From assembly GCA_001768565.1 (NCBI GenBank), contig MEOE01000014.1:210267-274266 (forward strand): a stretch of DNA of 64,000 bases. Reading direction: 5' to 3'. Positions 44,565 to 54,489 of the stretch are shown piece by piece. Numbering within the stretch: the first letter of the stretch is position 1; each line of letters opens with the position of its first letter. A program made the translations under genes and the position numbers. Under the pieces are notes generated by a model. That model was not told where the DNA came from and did not search any database. It worked only from the letters and a program-made list of their open reading frames with translations. The DNA comes from Bacteroidetes bacterium GWF2_33_16. GTDB lineage: Bacteria > Bacteroidota > Bacteroidia > Bacteroidales > UBA12077.

Positions 44565-44939
44565 TTAGTGCTTATGTCCTTCTTGACCTGTCACTTTTTT
44601 ATTTGCTTCAGTACGGTCGTATTTGCAGCATTCGGGAAGTGCATTGTACACTTCATCTTTGGCTTTATGCATAGGTGTGTCGTGACCCACCTTGGCAATA
44701 GCCATATGCACTTTATGTACTGTTGTTTTTGATTCATCAAAGGAAACTTCCAACATCTTGGTTTCCTGATTCCAGTCTGCTGTGGTAACACCATCAACCG
44801 ATTTTGCAGCTTTTTCAATACGATTTTCACACATACCGCAACTGCCCTTAACTTCAAACTTTTCAGTTTTTGTCTGTGCAAATACCATACTAGTTCCTAA
44901 AAGGAACATACTTACTAAACTTAAAACTTTTATTTTCAT
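44565..44939 (-). CDS. Periplasmic heavy-metal-associated (HMA) domain protein
   Basis: The 124-residue protein has a signal peptide (SMVFAQ) and an HMA ferredoxin-like fold. The metal loop is GSCGMCENRIEKAA with a CxxC pair. The usual helix and strand follow: VDGVTTADWNQETKMLEVSF. The tail adds another possible metal site with ECC and a terminal GHKH. As last gene of the cus operon it is probably a periplasmic copper or silver chaperone feeding the CusB adaptor. Regulation probably comes with the operon. Confidence 0.85.
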   Translation of the reverse strand: MKIKVLSLVSMFLLGTSMVFAQTKTEKFEVKGSCGMCENRIEKAAKSVDGVTTADWNQETKMLEVSFDESKTTVHKVHMAIAKVGHDTPMHKAKDEVYNALPECCKYDRTEANKKVTGQEGHKH

Positions 44940-44984
44940 GCTTTTACAATTTAATTGGTTTTTAATATTTATTTATTGATTTAT

Positions 44985-45371
44985 TTATAGCGATGCGATA
45001 ACACGCTCAAGTTTTGCCTTAATTTCTATAGCAATAATTGCAATTTCTTTATTGTCAACAGCCGTCATTGAGGCTGCTGGGTCAACAGCCGCAACCTCCA
45101 CCAGGTTTTCACCTAATTCCTGCACAATTATATTGCATGGCAACATTGTTCCTATTTTATCTTCATTTTGTAAGGCTTGGTAAGCATGTGAAGGACTACA
45201 TGCACCAAGGATAATATATTTTCTGAAATCAATATCCAGTTTTTCTTTGAACTTCTGTCGTATGTCAATTTCGGAGAGTACCCCAAAACTTTCTTTTTTC
45301 AATGCTTCTGTTACAAGCTCTATGGCTTGGTCAAAATTTGCAGTAATTGTTTTGTTGATGTAATATTTCAT
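44985..45371 (-). CDS. DUF302 protein
   Basis: The 128-residue cytoplasmic protein matches DUF302. KTITANFDQAIELVTEALKKESFGVLSEIDI and ILGACSPSHAYQALQNEDKIGTMLPCNIIVQE are the typical blocks, including the conserved ACxPxxA and LPCN cysteines. DUF302 proteins are common beside metal resistance genes but their action is unknown. It lies between the CusB and HMA genes. Confidence 0.88.
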   Translation of the reverse strand: MKYYINKTITANFDQAIELVTEALKKESFGVLSEIDIRQKFKEKLDIDFRKYIILGACSPSHAYQALQNEDKIGTMLPCNIIVQELGENLVEVAAVDPAASMTAVDNKEIAIIAIEIKAKLERVIASL

Positions 45372-45402
45372 GATTTATATAATTTTAATGGTTAAAAAGT
45401 AA

Positions 45403-47211
45403 TTATTTTATTTCTTTGGTAATTTCGCCGCAAGTAAGCATCGAACTCCCAAAGTATGGATTTCGGATCTCTTTTTCCGTGCTTAGCCAATCTGCTCCTT
45501 TATTGTTATCGGCCATTGGGCAATGCTGCACGTATATGGTTTTGCTTAGTGGGGTGAACTTGTTCGTCATTTCAATTATAGTTGAAGAAACAGTTTGAAA
45601 AGATTTTCGTAATTGCTCTATGTCGGAAAAATGCTGAACATGCTCTAAACTATTGTTAAGGCTTCCCTGGTATTCCATCCAGACATTATGAGCATCGCCT
45701 GTAAACAGGCTCATGTTGATTTTATCCAATGCTGACTTCAAGTTGGTTGCCATTTTTTGAGCTTCTGCAAAATTGTCGTTGGTGAGTGCATCTTTCCATT
45801 TCAGATAACTGTCATATAAAGGTTGTAATGTTTCTTTTGCCTGCTTGTTAATTGATAAATGTTGTGAGATATCTTTTTTTGGTTTTACCTCTTCTTCTTC
45901 TTTTGATTCACTTACACCTACAACTATATCTCCATGATTATGTCCTGTCATTACCTGCCCACCTTCGGGGCTCATCATACTTGGTTTCCCGGCTAACTGT
46001 GCCGCTGCATCTATGCTAAATGTGCCATTAACTGCAATTTCTTCTCCTTCCATTAAACCGCTTTCTATTACATAACTATCTCCTAAAGCAGAACCCAAAC
46101 TCACTTCGCGCATTATGAAATTTACTCCTTGGTCTGAATTTGTTTTAACGTAAGCAACCGAACGTTTACCAGTCCACATAATGGCGGTTTTGGGTACTAC
46201 AATTGCTTTTGATTTATTTGACAATTTAGTTTCAACCACACCCGAAGCAAACATTTCTGGCTTTAGTTTTCCGTTTGAATTGTTAAATTCTACCCTTGCT
46301 TTTGCTACTCTTGTTTTAGGATTAATTACCGGATCGAGCCAGGTTATTGAACCAGTAAATGATTCGCCAGGAAATGAGGCTATTGTAAAGTCAACTTTAT
46401 CACCTTTTTTAATCCAGTTGATATCTGATTCGTACACATCAAATAAAATCCATACTTTAGAAAGATTAGTAATTTCGTATATAGTTTCGCCTTTGCGAAC
46501 ATAGTCACCCAGATTTATCATTTTAGAGGTTACATACCCTGAAACATCGGCTTGTATCGGAAATTCCACTTGTTTTTTTTCTGATGTAAGAATGTTTTCA
46601 ATTTGTTTATCGGAAAGTTTCCAGTTTTTTAGTTTTTCTTTTGCCGATGTAAATAATTGGGGTTGCGATTCTGCTATTTTCTGTGCCTCAAATAACTCTT
46701 CCTGTGCAGTTACCAATTCGGGTGAATATATATATGCAATAGTTTGTCCTCTGCTCACAAATTCACCGGTAAAATTCACCGACAATTTTTCTATTCTGCC
46801 AGGTATATGTGATGATTGAGAATAAACCAAACGTTCATCGAATTGTACTTTTCCATTCAGCCGTACTTGTTTTACGGGATTCGTTTTTCCCACAATTGCT
46901 GTACTCACACTGGCTAATTGCATGGCTGTAGGAGACATGCTAATGGCATCAGGGTCAATATCGGCATTTTGGTCATCGTCCAACGGGATTAAATCCATTC
47001 CACAAATAGGGCAGTCGCCCGGTTCATTTTGACGTATCTGTGGGTGCATGGAGCAAGTCCAAACAGTTTCGCCATTTATTTCAGTTTTAACGTGTTCATG
47101 ATCCTCGTGTGAATTGCTTTTGTTTCCGCCAAAAATCAACCATCCTGCAAGCAAACCAACTACCAGAGTAATAGAGGCTATTAATATTGTTTTTTTATTC
47201 ATTGTTTTCAT
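45403..47211 (-). CDS. cusB: CusB-like RND efflux periplasmic adaptor
   Basis: The 602-residue adaptor has an N-terminal membrane anchor (TILIASITLVVGLLAGWLIFGG). A heavy-metal binding domain follows at about 50-78 (WTCSMHPQIRQNEPGDCPICG). The adaptor core has the lipoyl, alpha-hairpin and beta-barrel parts (VEFPIQADVSGYVTSKMINLG, YEITNLSKVWILFDVYE). The C terminus (about 445-600) is a DUF3347 domain ending near VQHCPMADN and MLTCGE, with possible extra metal ligands. It links CusA to CusC and may hand over Cu(I) or Ag(I). Its start overlaps cusC by 17 bases. Confidence 0.9.
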   Translation of the reverse strand: MKTMNKKTILIASITLVVGLLAGWLIFGGNKSNSHEDHEHVKTEINGETVWTCSMHPQIRQNEPGDCPICGMDLIPLDDDQNADIDPDAISMSPTAMQLASVSTAIVGKTNPVKQVRLNGKVQFDERLVYSQSSHIPGRIEKLSVNFTGEFVSRGQTIAYIYSPELVTAQEELFEAQKIAESQPQLFTSAKEKLKNWKLSDKQIENILTSEKKQVEFPIQADVSGYVTSKMINLGDYVRKGETIYEITNLSKVWILFDVYESDINWIKKGDKVDFTIASFPGESFTGSITWLDPVINPKTRVAKARVEFNNSNGKLKPEMFASGVVETKLSNKSKAIVVPKTAIMWTGKRSVAYVKTNSDQGVNFIMREVSLGSALGDSYVIESGLMEGEEIAVNGTFSIDAAAQLAGKPSMMSPEGGQVMTGHNHGDIVVGVSESKEEEEVKPKKDISQHLSINKQAKETLQPLYDSYLKWKDALTNDNFAEAQKMATNLKSALDKINMSLFTGDAHNVWMEYQGSLNNSLEHVQHFSDIEQLRKSFQTVSSTIIEMTNKFTPLSKTIYVQHCPMADNNKGADWLSTEKEIRNPYFGSSMLTCGEITKEIK

Positions 47212-48445
47212 TGTTTTGCGTTTTTGATGTTAAGTAATTGATTTTTTCAACAGCTATTTGGTATTGAGCCAAAGCTGTAGCACTCATTTTCCGGTATTTC
47301 AACAATTGTTGTTGCATTCGTAACACCTCTTCAAACTCCTTCCCTGAATTACCATACGAAGTAAAAAGCAGGTTTAACGATTGTTGCGAGGTTTCTATTT
47401 GTTGTTCGTAAAGTGATAAAAGTTGCAATTGCTGCTGAACCTGAAACCAAACCATTTCATATTCAGAAATGAGCATATTCGTTACTTCTTGTTTTTGATG
47501 AGTATAGCTTTCCTGCATCAGTTGGGCTTCTTTTACCGAGGCATTATACTTTCTCCTGAATATTGGAATACTTACACTCACCATGGGCATCAGAATGTCT
47601 TTGCCATTATCGGGAATGGCCATATCGGTTCGTTTGCCAACAATTACATAATCAACACCTATACCCAATTTAGGTAGTCCTTGCTTTTGTGCTGCAAGTT
47701 CTACGGCTTTACTTGCTTGAAATTTTAAATCCAGTGCCATTAATTTTGGGTTTGTAGTAATCAATGAATCTTTCCTAAAATTATCTGATAAGATTTCTGC
47801 ACTTAAAGAGTCGTTGATAAGCACCGTCTCATTTTCTGGTCTGTTTAAAAGTATATTGAAAGTAGTAATCAATGGTTTATTCTTTTGCTGTAAAATCTCA
47901 AGATTGGTTTGCGCATCATTCAGCATAATATCCACTCGTAAAACATCGACCATTGTTCCTTTTCCATTTTTAAAATTTTGATTCGCAATGGTTTTGTATG
48001 ATTCAAGTATTTTGATATTATCCTGTTCAATACGAATCCAATTTTTTAATTCGTATAATGGATAATAAGCGGAAGCTACCTGCAGATAGAGTTTGTTCCG
48101 GGCATCAATAAAGCTTTGAAATTTTGCTTCTGCCATTAATGCTGCGGCAATGCCCTGCGCTTTTAATGTACCGAACCAAGGGAACATCTGCGTAAGGGAT
48201 AGTTTTGCTTGCTGTGGCCCAACTCGTGTTTCCACCGGAGAGATAAAATACCCAAAAGAAAAAGTTGGGTCAGGCAACCCATTTACTTGAGGTACTTTCT
48301 GTAATGCTGCTTCGTATTCTTTATAGACAGCTTGTAAACCCGGATTGTTTTCGGCCGCTATTTTAAAATAATTGTCCAGTGTTTGGGCAAAGTTCAAAGA
48401 ACTATTCAATAGTATTGCCAATAATATTGCTATATATTGCTTCAT
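47195..48445 (-). CDS. cusC: CusC-like outer-membrane efflux protein (TolC family)
   Basis: The 416-residue protein has a signal peptide (NSSLNFAQ) and the duplicated helical-tunnel layout of the OEP/TolC family. Typical segments are FKIAAENNPGLQAVYKEYEAAL, GLPDPTFSFGYFISPVETR and a second half around PMVSVSIPIFRRKYNASVKEAQ. It overlaps cusA by four bases and cusB by 17. It forms the outer-membrane duct of the metal efflux pump. Confidence 0.9.
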   Translation of the reverse strand: MKQYIAILLAILLNSSLNFAQTLDNYFKIAAENNPGLQAVYKEYEAALQKVPQVNGLPDPTFSFGYFISPVETRVGPQQAKLSLTQMFPWFGTLKAQGIAAALMAEAKFQSFIDARNKLYLQVASAYYPLYELKNWIRIEQDNIKILESYKTIANQNFKNGKGTMVDVLRVDIMLNDAQTNLEILQQKNKPLITTFNILLNRPENETVLINDSLSAEILSDNFRKDSLITTNPKLMALDLKFQASKAVELAAQKQGLPKLGIGVDYVIVGKRTDMAIPDNGKDILMPMVSVSIPIFRRKYNASVKEAQLMQESYTHQKQEVTNMLISEYEMVWFQVQQQLQLLSLYEQQIETSQQSLNLLFTSYGNSGKEFEEVLRMQQQLLKYRKMSATALAQYQIAVEKINYLTSKTQNNENNE

Positions 48446-51400
48446 GATTTCGACTTTTTAAGTTTATACTCTTCGCGCATGCAATAAAGAGTAGGAACAA
48501 TGTAATAAGTTATGGCAGCCACAATCATTCCGCCAAAGGCAGGAATAGCCATTGGTACCATAATGTCAGCGCCCCGGCCGGTTGATGTAAGAACTGGTAA
48601 CAGAGCAATTATGGTCGTTGTAGTTGTCATTACAGCAGGTCTGATTCTTCGCTCTCCGGCTTCCACAATAGCGGCCCTTATTTCATCTATTGTTTTTGTA
48701 CTGTTACTTTTAAAACTTTGGTCGAGATAGGTTCCCATCAACACCCCGTCATCGGTAGCAAGTCCAAATAGGGCAATAAAACCCACCCAGACGGCTACAC
48801 TAAGGTTTACAGTATTCATCTGGAAAAGCTCACGAATATTCGTTCCAAAAACGGTAAAATTGGCAAACCAACCCTGTCCGTATAGCCAGAGCATAATGAA
48901 CCCTCCGCTAAAGGCCATGGCTACTCCCGTGAAAATCATAAGTGATGTAGTTACAGATTTAAACTGGAAGTAAAGAATCAGGAAGATAATTAGCATTACA
49001 AGTGGCACAATAATACTTAGTCGTTTTTCAGCTCGCACCTGATTTTCGTAACTACCCGAAAATTTATAATTTATCCCTGCAGGAACAATTAATTTGCCTG
49101 CATCAATTCTTTGTTTAATCATTTCCTGAGCATCGTTCACTACATCTACCTCGGCATAACCTTCCTTTTTATCAAATAGCACATAACCTACAAGAAAAGT
49201 ATTCTCACTTTTTATGGCTTGTGGTCCACGCACATATTCAATATCTACTAACTGATTAAGGGGGATTTGTGCCCCGGTAGGTGTTGGAATTAGAATTTTC
49301 CCAAGTGTTTCAGGGTCGTCCCTTAACTCTCTGGGATAACGAACTCGTATAGGAAAACGTTCACGTCCTTCAACGGTTGATGATATTTTCATACCCCCAA
49401 TTGCTGTTTCAATGGTTTGTTGCACATCTTCTACATTCAATCCATATCGTGAAATCTCATCCCGGTTGATATTCAGGTGAATGTAAGGTTTTCCGACAAT
49501 GCGGTCGGCAAAGGCAGCTTCAGCTTTTACCGATGGTACTTCCTTTAAAATACTTTCGAGCCTCAATCCGAATTCCTCAATAGTTTTAAGGTCGGGGCCG
49601 TATACTTTTATGCCCATGGGGGCTCTCATACCTGTTTGTAACATGACCAAACGGGTTTCGATAGGTTGCAATTTGGGAGCAGAGGTAACGCCGGGTATTT
49701 TTGTTACTGCAACTATTTCTTTCCAAATATCATCGGATGACTTTATGTGCTCACGCCAGTTTCTGAAATAGTTTCCATCCTCATCCGGTAACAACTCGTT
49801 TGTCGAGATTCCACCGGACAATATTTCCTTATTTGTTAATGCATCACCATTTTTCAATACAAAACGGTTATCTCTGTCTGTTTTAAATCGCTTACGATGC
49901 CCTTTGTCATCGAGTGCATATTCTGGCTTATAGTTAATAATATTTTCATACATGGAAATGGGAGCAGGGTCGAGGGCTGATTCCACCCGACCTAGTTTAC
50001 CAACGGTAAGTTCCACTTCAGGGATATTTGTTAGTAACATATCTAACTGGCCAACTACTTTCCGGTTAAATTCAATGCCAGAGTGCGGCATAGAGGTTGG
50101 CATGAGCAAAAAGCTACCTTCATCTAACGAAGGCATAAATTCTTTTCCAATTCCAGGGAATGTATGCGCTATTCCTGACCAAACAGAAGTAGTCCGGATA
50201 TTCCAGCCGATTTTATCAGTTCCATTTGCTATAAAACCGAAAATAGTAGTGAATCCCATCCATATATTCATAGCAAACAGTATCAAAATTGCAGGAATCA
50301 ATAAAAATTTTGCTTTGTTGTTCAAACACCAACTTAAAATTCGTTTATATGAAAATTGAAGTAAACTAAATGCCCCTAGAATAAAACCCACCAATAGTGC
50401 AACAAAAATAAAGTTGAGAAGCACACTTTTACCAGCACCGAGAGGTAACCAATATTTTGCCAGGAGCCAAACAACACCTATAACCACTAAAACCAATTCA
50501 ATATTTTCCAAAGCCGAGTGGAAAAAAGGTTTCTTAAACAGTTTTTTATCAGAGATTAGTGGTTTAATAAAAGGGATACTGCCAAATAAGATCAGCAACA
50601 TACCAGCCCAGGCAACACTGACGAATAACCCAATAATACCAGCTATAATAAGTAAGATATTTACCCATTTATTGTGACGGGGATTTTTTATTTTAAACCC
50701 GAAAAACCAGTGAGCCAAGGTAGGCAAAATGATTAGAGAAACTATCAGCGCAGCTATCAAAGCAAAGGTTTTGGTAAAAGCCAGAGGCCCAAATAATTTA
50801 CCCTCGGCTGCCTGCATGGTAAAAACAGGGATAAAACTTACGATAGTTGTCGAAACGGCAGTAAGAATAGCCGAGCTAACTTCTGCTGAGCCATTGTAAA
50901 TAGTTGTTATAAGCTTTTGCCCAGGTGGAGCTTCATCAATATGTTTTACAATATTTTCAGAGAGAATTATACCCAAATCGACCATTGTACCAATGGCAAT
51001 AGCAATACCGGAAAGAGCTACGATATTAGCATCAACACCAAAATACCGCATGGCTATAAAAACCATAAGCACGGCTATTGGCAATAAACTTGATATTAGA
51101 AATGAGGCTCTCAGGTTATAAATCATCACAATTATAACCAGAATAGTAATGAGAATCTGAAGCGACAAAGCTTCTTCCAATGTGCCAAGTGTTTCATAAA
51201 TCAATTCCGAACGGTCGTAAAAAGGAACAATGGTTAGTTGGCTTTCTACACCATTTGGCAACGTTTTTTTTGGCAATCCGGGTGAAATTTCATCAATCTT
51301 TTCTTTCACATTATTTATAACCTGCAAAGGGTTAGCCCCATACCGTGCCACAACAACTCCGCCAACCACTTCAGCACCATCTTTGTCGAGAGCTCCCCTT

Positions 51401-52266
51401 CGTGAAGCCGGGCCGAGTGTAACCAGGCCTATATCCTTAATTCGAATAGGAGTGTTATCCTGCATGGCCACTACGGCTTTTTCAATATCTTCTGTTTTTT
51501 TCACATAACCTAAACCACGCACAAGATATTCTGCTTGATTTATCTCTATTGTTTTAGCTCCAATATCACGGTTTGATTTTTGAACAGCCTGCATTACTTT
51601 ATGCAGAGGAATATTGTAGGCACTTAAAGCGTCGGGGTTTACATCTATCTGGTATTCCTGCACATACCCTCCAATTGAGGCTACCTCTGAAACACCTTCT
51701 GTTGCATTTAATCCGTATTTTACGTAAAAATCTTGAACAGTGCGGATCTCATGTAAATCCCATCCCCCGGTCGGGTTTCCTTCCTTATCGCGTCCCTCAA
51801 TAGTGTACCAGTAAACTTGTCCCAAAGCTGTTGCATCGGGACCTAAGGTGGGTTGAACATCATCGGGTAATAGTCCGGAAGGAAGAGAGCTTAACTTTTC
51901 CAATATCCTGGAGCGCGACCAGTAAAATTCTATATCTTCATTAAAAATAATATAGATACTTGAAAAACCAAAAATTGAGGAACTACGAATTGTTTTAACT
52001 CCGGGAATACCTAAAAGATATGTTGTTAAGGGATACGAAATCTGGTCTTCAATATCTTGTGGCGACCTTCCACTCCAAGGGGTGAAAACTATCTGCTGAT
52101 TTTCGCCAATATCTGGTATGGCATCAACAGGAACAGGATCAGATGGCAAACCACCTAATTGCCAGCCAAAAGGAGCGGTAACAATACCCCATGCTATTAA
52201 TCCTGTGAGAACAAGTATGGTTACCAACTTGTTTTCTAAAAAGTACTTTATGATTTTATTGAGCAT
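48442..52266 (-). CDS. cusA: CusA-like heavy-metal RND efflux pump
   Basis: The 1274-residue protein is a heavy-metal efflux RND pump. N-terminal DVQPTLGPDATALGQVYWYT, the central ALSGIAIAIGTMVDLGIILSENIVKHI and the C-terminal GLATDDGVLMGTYLDQSFK are hallmark blocks. It is about 230 residues longer than E. coli CusA. The extra part is near the middle (about 525-700) and holds extra hydrophobic helices and a basic loop. Other Bacteroidetes CusA homologues are also long. It exports Cu(I)/Ag(I) from the periplasm using the proton gradient. Confidence 0.93.
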   Translation of the reverse strand: MLNKIIKYFLENKLVTILVLTGLIAWGIVTAPFGWQLGGLPSDPVPVDAIPDIGENQQIVFTPWSGRSPQDIEDQISYPLTTYLLGIPGVKTIRSSSIFGFSSIYIIFNEDIEFYWSRSRILEKLSSLPSGLLPDDVQPTLGPDATALGQVYWYTIEGRDKEGNPTGGWDLHEIRTVQDFYVKYGLNATEGVSEVASIGGYVQEYQIDVNPDALSAYNIPLHKVMQAVQKSNRDIGAKTIEINQAEYLVRGLGYVKKTEDIEKAVVAMQDNTPIRIKDIGLVTLGPASRRGALDKDGAEVVGGVVVARYGANPLQVINNVKEKIDEISPGLPKKTLPNGVESQLTIVPFYDRSELIYETLGTLEEALSLQILITILVIIVMIYNLRASFLISSLLPIAVLMVFIAMRYFGVDANIVALSGIAIAIGTMVDLGIILSENIVKHIDEAPPGQKLITTIYNGSAEVSSAILTAVSTTIVSFIPVFTMQAAEGKLFGPLAFTKTFALIAALIVSLIILPTLAHWFFGFKIKNPRHNKWVNILLIIAGIIGLFVSVAWAGMLLILFGSIPFIKPLISDKKLFKKPFFHSALENIELVLVVIGVVWLLAKYWLPLGAGKSVLLNFIFVALLVGFILGAFSLLQFSYKRILSWCLNNKAKFLLIPAILILFAMNIWMGFTTIFGFIANGTDKIGWNIRTTSVWSGIAHTFPGIGKEFMPSLDEGSFLLMPTSMPHSGIEFNRKVVGQLDMLLTNIPEVELTVGKLGRVESALDPAPISMYENIINYKPEYALDDKGHRKRFKTDRDNRFVLKNGDALTNKEILSGGISTNELLPDEDGNYFRNWREHIKSSDDIWKEIVAVTKIPGVTSAPKLQPIETRLVMLQTGMRAPMGIKVYGPDLKTIEEFGLRLESILKEVPSVKAEAAFADRIVGKPYIHLNINRDEISRYGLNVEDVQQTIETAIGGMKISSTVEGRERFPIRVRYPRELRDDPETLGKILIPTPTGAQIPLNQLVDIEYVRGPQAIKSENTFLVGYVLFDKKEGYAEVDVVNDAQEMIKQRIDAGKLIVPAGINYKFSGSYENQVRAEKRLSIIVPLVMLIIFLILYFQFKSVTTSLMIFTGVAMAFSGGFIMLWLYGQGWFANFTVFGTNIRELFQMNTVNLSVAVWVGFIALFGLATDDGVLMGTYLDQSFKSNSTKTIDEIRAAIVEAGERRIRPAVMTTTTTIIALLPVLTSTGRGADIMVPMAIPAFGGMIVAAITYYIVPTLYCMREEYKLKKSKS

Positions 52267-52356
52267 AATAAAAGGATCTTTATAAGAAGATTATTATTTG
52301 AAAATATGCATAAACACACTGCGAATGGCAGTACGAAATCAATAATTCATATTAAA

Positions 52357-52788
52357 TCAAATCAAAAAGGTTTGAAAAAGAACCTGAATGTCCTTTTCAA
52401 GCGGTGGAGAAATGTGTTGAGTATAAAACTGATGTATTGACTTTGGAAGTATGTCTATATTCAGGTTAGTAAATATAAAAGATATAGAAAACTCAACATT
52501 AAAATATTGATGAGCCGCATTTTTAACAAATTCATTTGTAGACTGAAGGGTTTGATATTCGTTTTCGCAGCAAGGAACCTTGTTAAAATGAGTCTTTTTA
52601 TTATCGTTATTTAGTGGAATATTGAATGATTCTTCCATATCCATCATGCCACAACCCAGATGCGTTTCACCAAATAAAATCTTTGTTTCCACAGCTTCAC
52701 CACTGCAAAAGTGTGTTCCAATTGTCAGGTACATATGGCTTGACAAAAGGATAAAAGATAATAATATGGAAAAACCTTTTTTCATCAT
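52357..52788 (-). CDS. HYC_CC_PP family metal-associated protein
   Basis: Started at the tandem ATG at 52788 (MMKKGFSILLSF), the protein has 143 residues and a signal peptide. THFCSG, then CGMMDMEES, then PCCENEY, and SPPLEKD near the end give the HYC...CC...PP pattern of this small Bacteroidetes family. Its Cys, His and Met residues could bind copper. It is the first gene of the cus operon, 90 bases upstream of cusA. A longer frame to 52911 adds only unlikely sequence. Confidence 0.82.
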   Translation of the reverse strand: MMKKGFSILLSFILLSSHMYLTIGTHFCSGEAVETKILFGETHLGCGMMDMEESFNIPLNNDNKKTHFNKVPCCENEYQTLQSTNEFVKNAAHQYFNVEFSISFIFTNLNIDILPKSIHQFYTQHISPPLEKDIQVLFQTFLI

Positions 52789-52983
52789 ATACTTAAACGC
52801 AATAGCAGGCAAAATGTTTTGATTCAATAAGATAATTATTACATAAATTAAACAACTAATTTTATTTGAGGGTAATAGGTTTATGAAAGTGCTCCGATTT
52901 TTTTGCAGCAATTAATGAATTTCCTGTTTCTTAAAAATAGAAAATCATAGCTTTCATAAATGTGATTTCGATGGTAAAAATTA

Positions 52984-53084
52984 CACCTAACGATCTTTGC
53001 ATTCGAAAGGGTTGGGTTTTATGCCCAGCATTTACACAATTAATTATAAAGATTAAAGGTAATTAAAAATAGCAAAAAAATGTT
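52984..53084. repeat. Attc-like repeat (copy 3, partial)
   Basis: It begins ACACCTAACGATCTTTGCAT, where AAC plus a five-base spacer mirrors copies at 61.9 and 63.5 kb, and continues GGGTTTTATGCCCAGC and AAAGGTAATTAAAAATAGC like their centre. The right arm is not recognisable. The remaining bases up to the next gene (53084-53290) hold a small ACTCC/GGAGT hairpin and nothing else clear. It marks the left edge of the array. Confidence 0.5.
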
Positions 53085-53290
53085 GAACTTTTCTCACTCC
53101 ATAAAGGAGTTTACCCTCATTTTTTCTGATTCAATGTTACAAATTGTGTCCTATAATTAATCCTTTCGAATATGTAGAAGGGTTTCAGTAAAATTTTTAA
53201 AAGCATTTTTTAAACAGAGAAAAGCATTTTTGTTATTTACCTATAAAAAGTAAATTTACTGATTAAAATATTACCTTTAATTTGATAAAA

Positions 53291-53629
53291 ATGGACATAA
53301 ATGAACTAAACCAATCAAGAAGTGATTTAAATAAGTTAATGTCTCAAAACGATGACTTTTTTAAACTCTTTGGTGGACTCGATGATAAAGTATACTCGGA
53401 TGGTGCAATACCAAAAAAATATAAAGAATTAACAGGATTGTCAATTTCAATATTAACAAGATGTGAAGAGTGTATTTTATATCACATACAGGGTTGTATT
53501 TCAGAAAAAGCTAATGATAAAGAAATAATTGATGCTATAAAGATGGGTGTAATAGGAGGCGGTTCGATTACTTATCCATCAGCTCGCTTTGCTTTTAATG
53601 TTTTAAAAGAATTAAATATAGTACAATAA
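53291..53629 (+). CDS. Carboxymuconolactone decarboxylase-like (AhpD-type) protein
   Basis: Started at the ATG at 53291, the protein has 112 residues and the CMD/AhpD helical fold. Glu46, Cys58, Cys61 and His65 in KELTGLSISILTRCEECILYH reproduce the E-x11-C-x2-C-x3-H motif of AhpD-type alkylhydroperoxidases. A peroxidase or disulfide-relay activity is therefore likely, though the partner is unknown. It is one of the few array genes on the plus strand and sits between copies 3 and 4. Confidence 0.85.
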   Translation: MDINELNQSRSDLNKLMSQNDDFFKLFGGLDDKVYSDGAIPKKYKELTGLSISILTRCEECILYHIQGCISEKANDKEIIDAIKMGVIGGGSITYPSARFAFNVLKELNIVQ

Positions 53630-53778
53630 AACTATACGATTTATTTAATACTTGATACAGATTATTTGTTTAATCAGTAGGTGGGCAAATAAATGTTTTT
53701 TTCTGTTATTACAACTAAACTATTCTTGAAAAAACACTATCAGTCTTCGGTTAAGTTTTGCACATATCTTGATAAAAC

Positions 53779-53885
53779 TATTGGTATTGCTCAGTGTTTC
53801 TGAGCAGCTGTTAACCAAGTTTATAAATAGTAAAAAGTTTGAGAACCAATTCAGCTAGCGTTTTTTTGATGCTTCTTAGGTAATG
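53779..53885. repeat. Attc-like repeat (copy 4)
   Basis: The block CAAGTTTATAAATAGTAAAA with TTTGAGAACCAATTCAG is the second-type core shared with copies 5, 6 and 8-11. ATTGGT near its left end pairs with ACCAAT near its right, and GCTCAG/CTGAGC form a hairpin. The end TGATGCTTCTTAGGTAA is degenerate. The 150 bases between the previous gene and this repeat show nothing I can name. Confidence 0.5.
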
Positions 53886-53924
53886 TCCTTTCTACAATTT
53901 GTCTTTATACAAATTTATTGTACT

Positions 53925-54467
53925 TCAAATCTCTTTAATGAAGTAAAGTTTATTGTTTTCGACGAGGTAAAACAGGGGCGCAATTTGAATTTTGGGATAT
54001 CTAAGACGGAGTCGCCTGGTTTCACTTAAAATAAAGTCTGTTTCATTTCTAATTTCATACATTGGAGCAAAATACATGAAATGGTCTTCTGCATTTTCTT
54101 TTTCCCATCCTGCAAATTCAATAAGTCCACTTATAAATTCGTTTTTTCGTGAGATGATATTTACCATACCACAATTGTTGTGTCCTATTAGGGCGATGTA
54201 TTTTACTTTTCCGACAGCAATAGCATAGGATACTTTAAATTCGCTAAATTTTAAATTTGCCCCACCTGAACGAATAATAAAAGCGAAATTGTCAGGCATG
54301 TTTAAATGTTTTCGATTGTCCATACACATTCCAACTAAAAGTTGTGCATTAACATAAGAGTCAAATGGTCGACTCAAATTATGGTATTCGAAAAGTTGTC
54401 CGATAGGAGTGTTTTGGTATACTTGAGGAATATCATCTTTCGAATTTATTGGTATTAGTTTATCCAT
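53925..54467 (-). CDS. Beta-carbonic anhydrase-like protein
   Basis: The 180-residue protein has the zinc-ligand pattern of beta-carbonic anhydrases: Cys48 with Asp50 and Arg52 in GMCMDNRKHLNMP, then His96 and Cys99 in LIGHNNCGM. The strand FAFIIRSGGANLKFSEFKVSYAIAVG is also typical. It is slightly short and its C-terminal half diverges. Carbonic anhydrase activity is plausible; other metal-dependent hydrolase roles are possible. It is a single gene between copies 4 and 5, with the stop 40 bases from copy 4. Confidence 0.8.
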   Translation of the reverse strand: MDKLIPINSKDDIPQVYQNTPIGQLFEYHNLSRPFDSYVNAQLLVGMCMDNRKHLNMPDNFAFIIRSGGANLKFSEFKVSYAIAVGKVKYIALIGHNNCGMVNIISRKNEFISGLIEFAGWEKENAEDHFMYFAPMYEIRNETDFILSETRRLRLRYPKIQIAPLFYLVENNKLYFIKEI

Positions 54468-54489
54468 TCTGTTTGTCCTTTTGGGTTTT

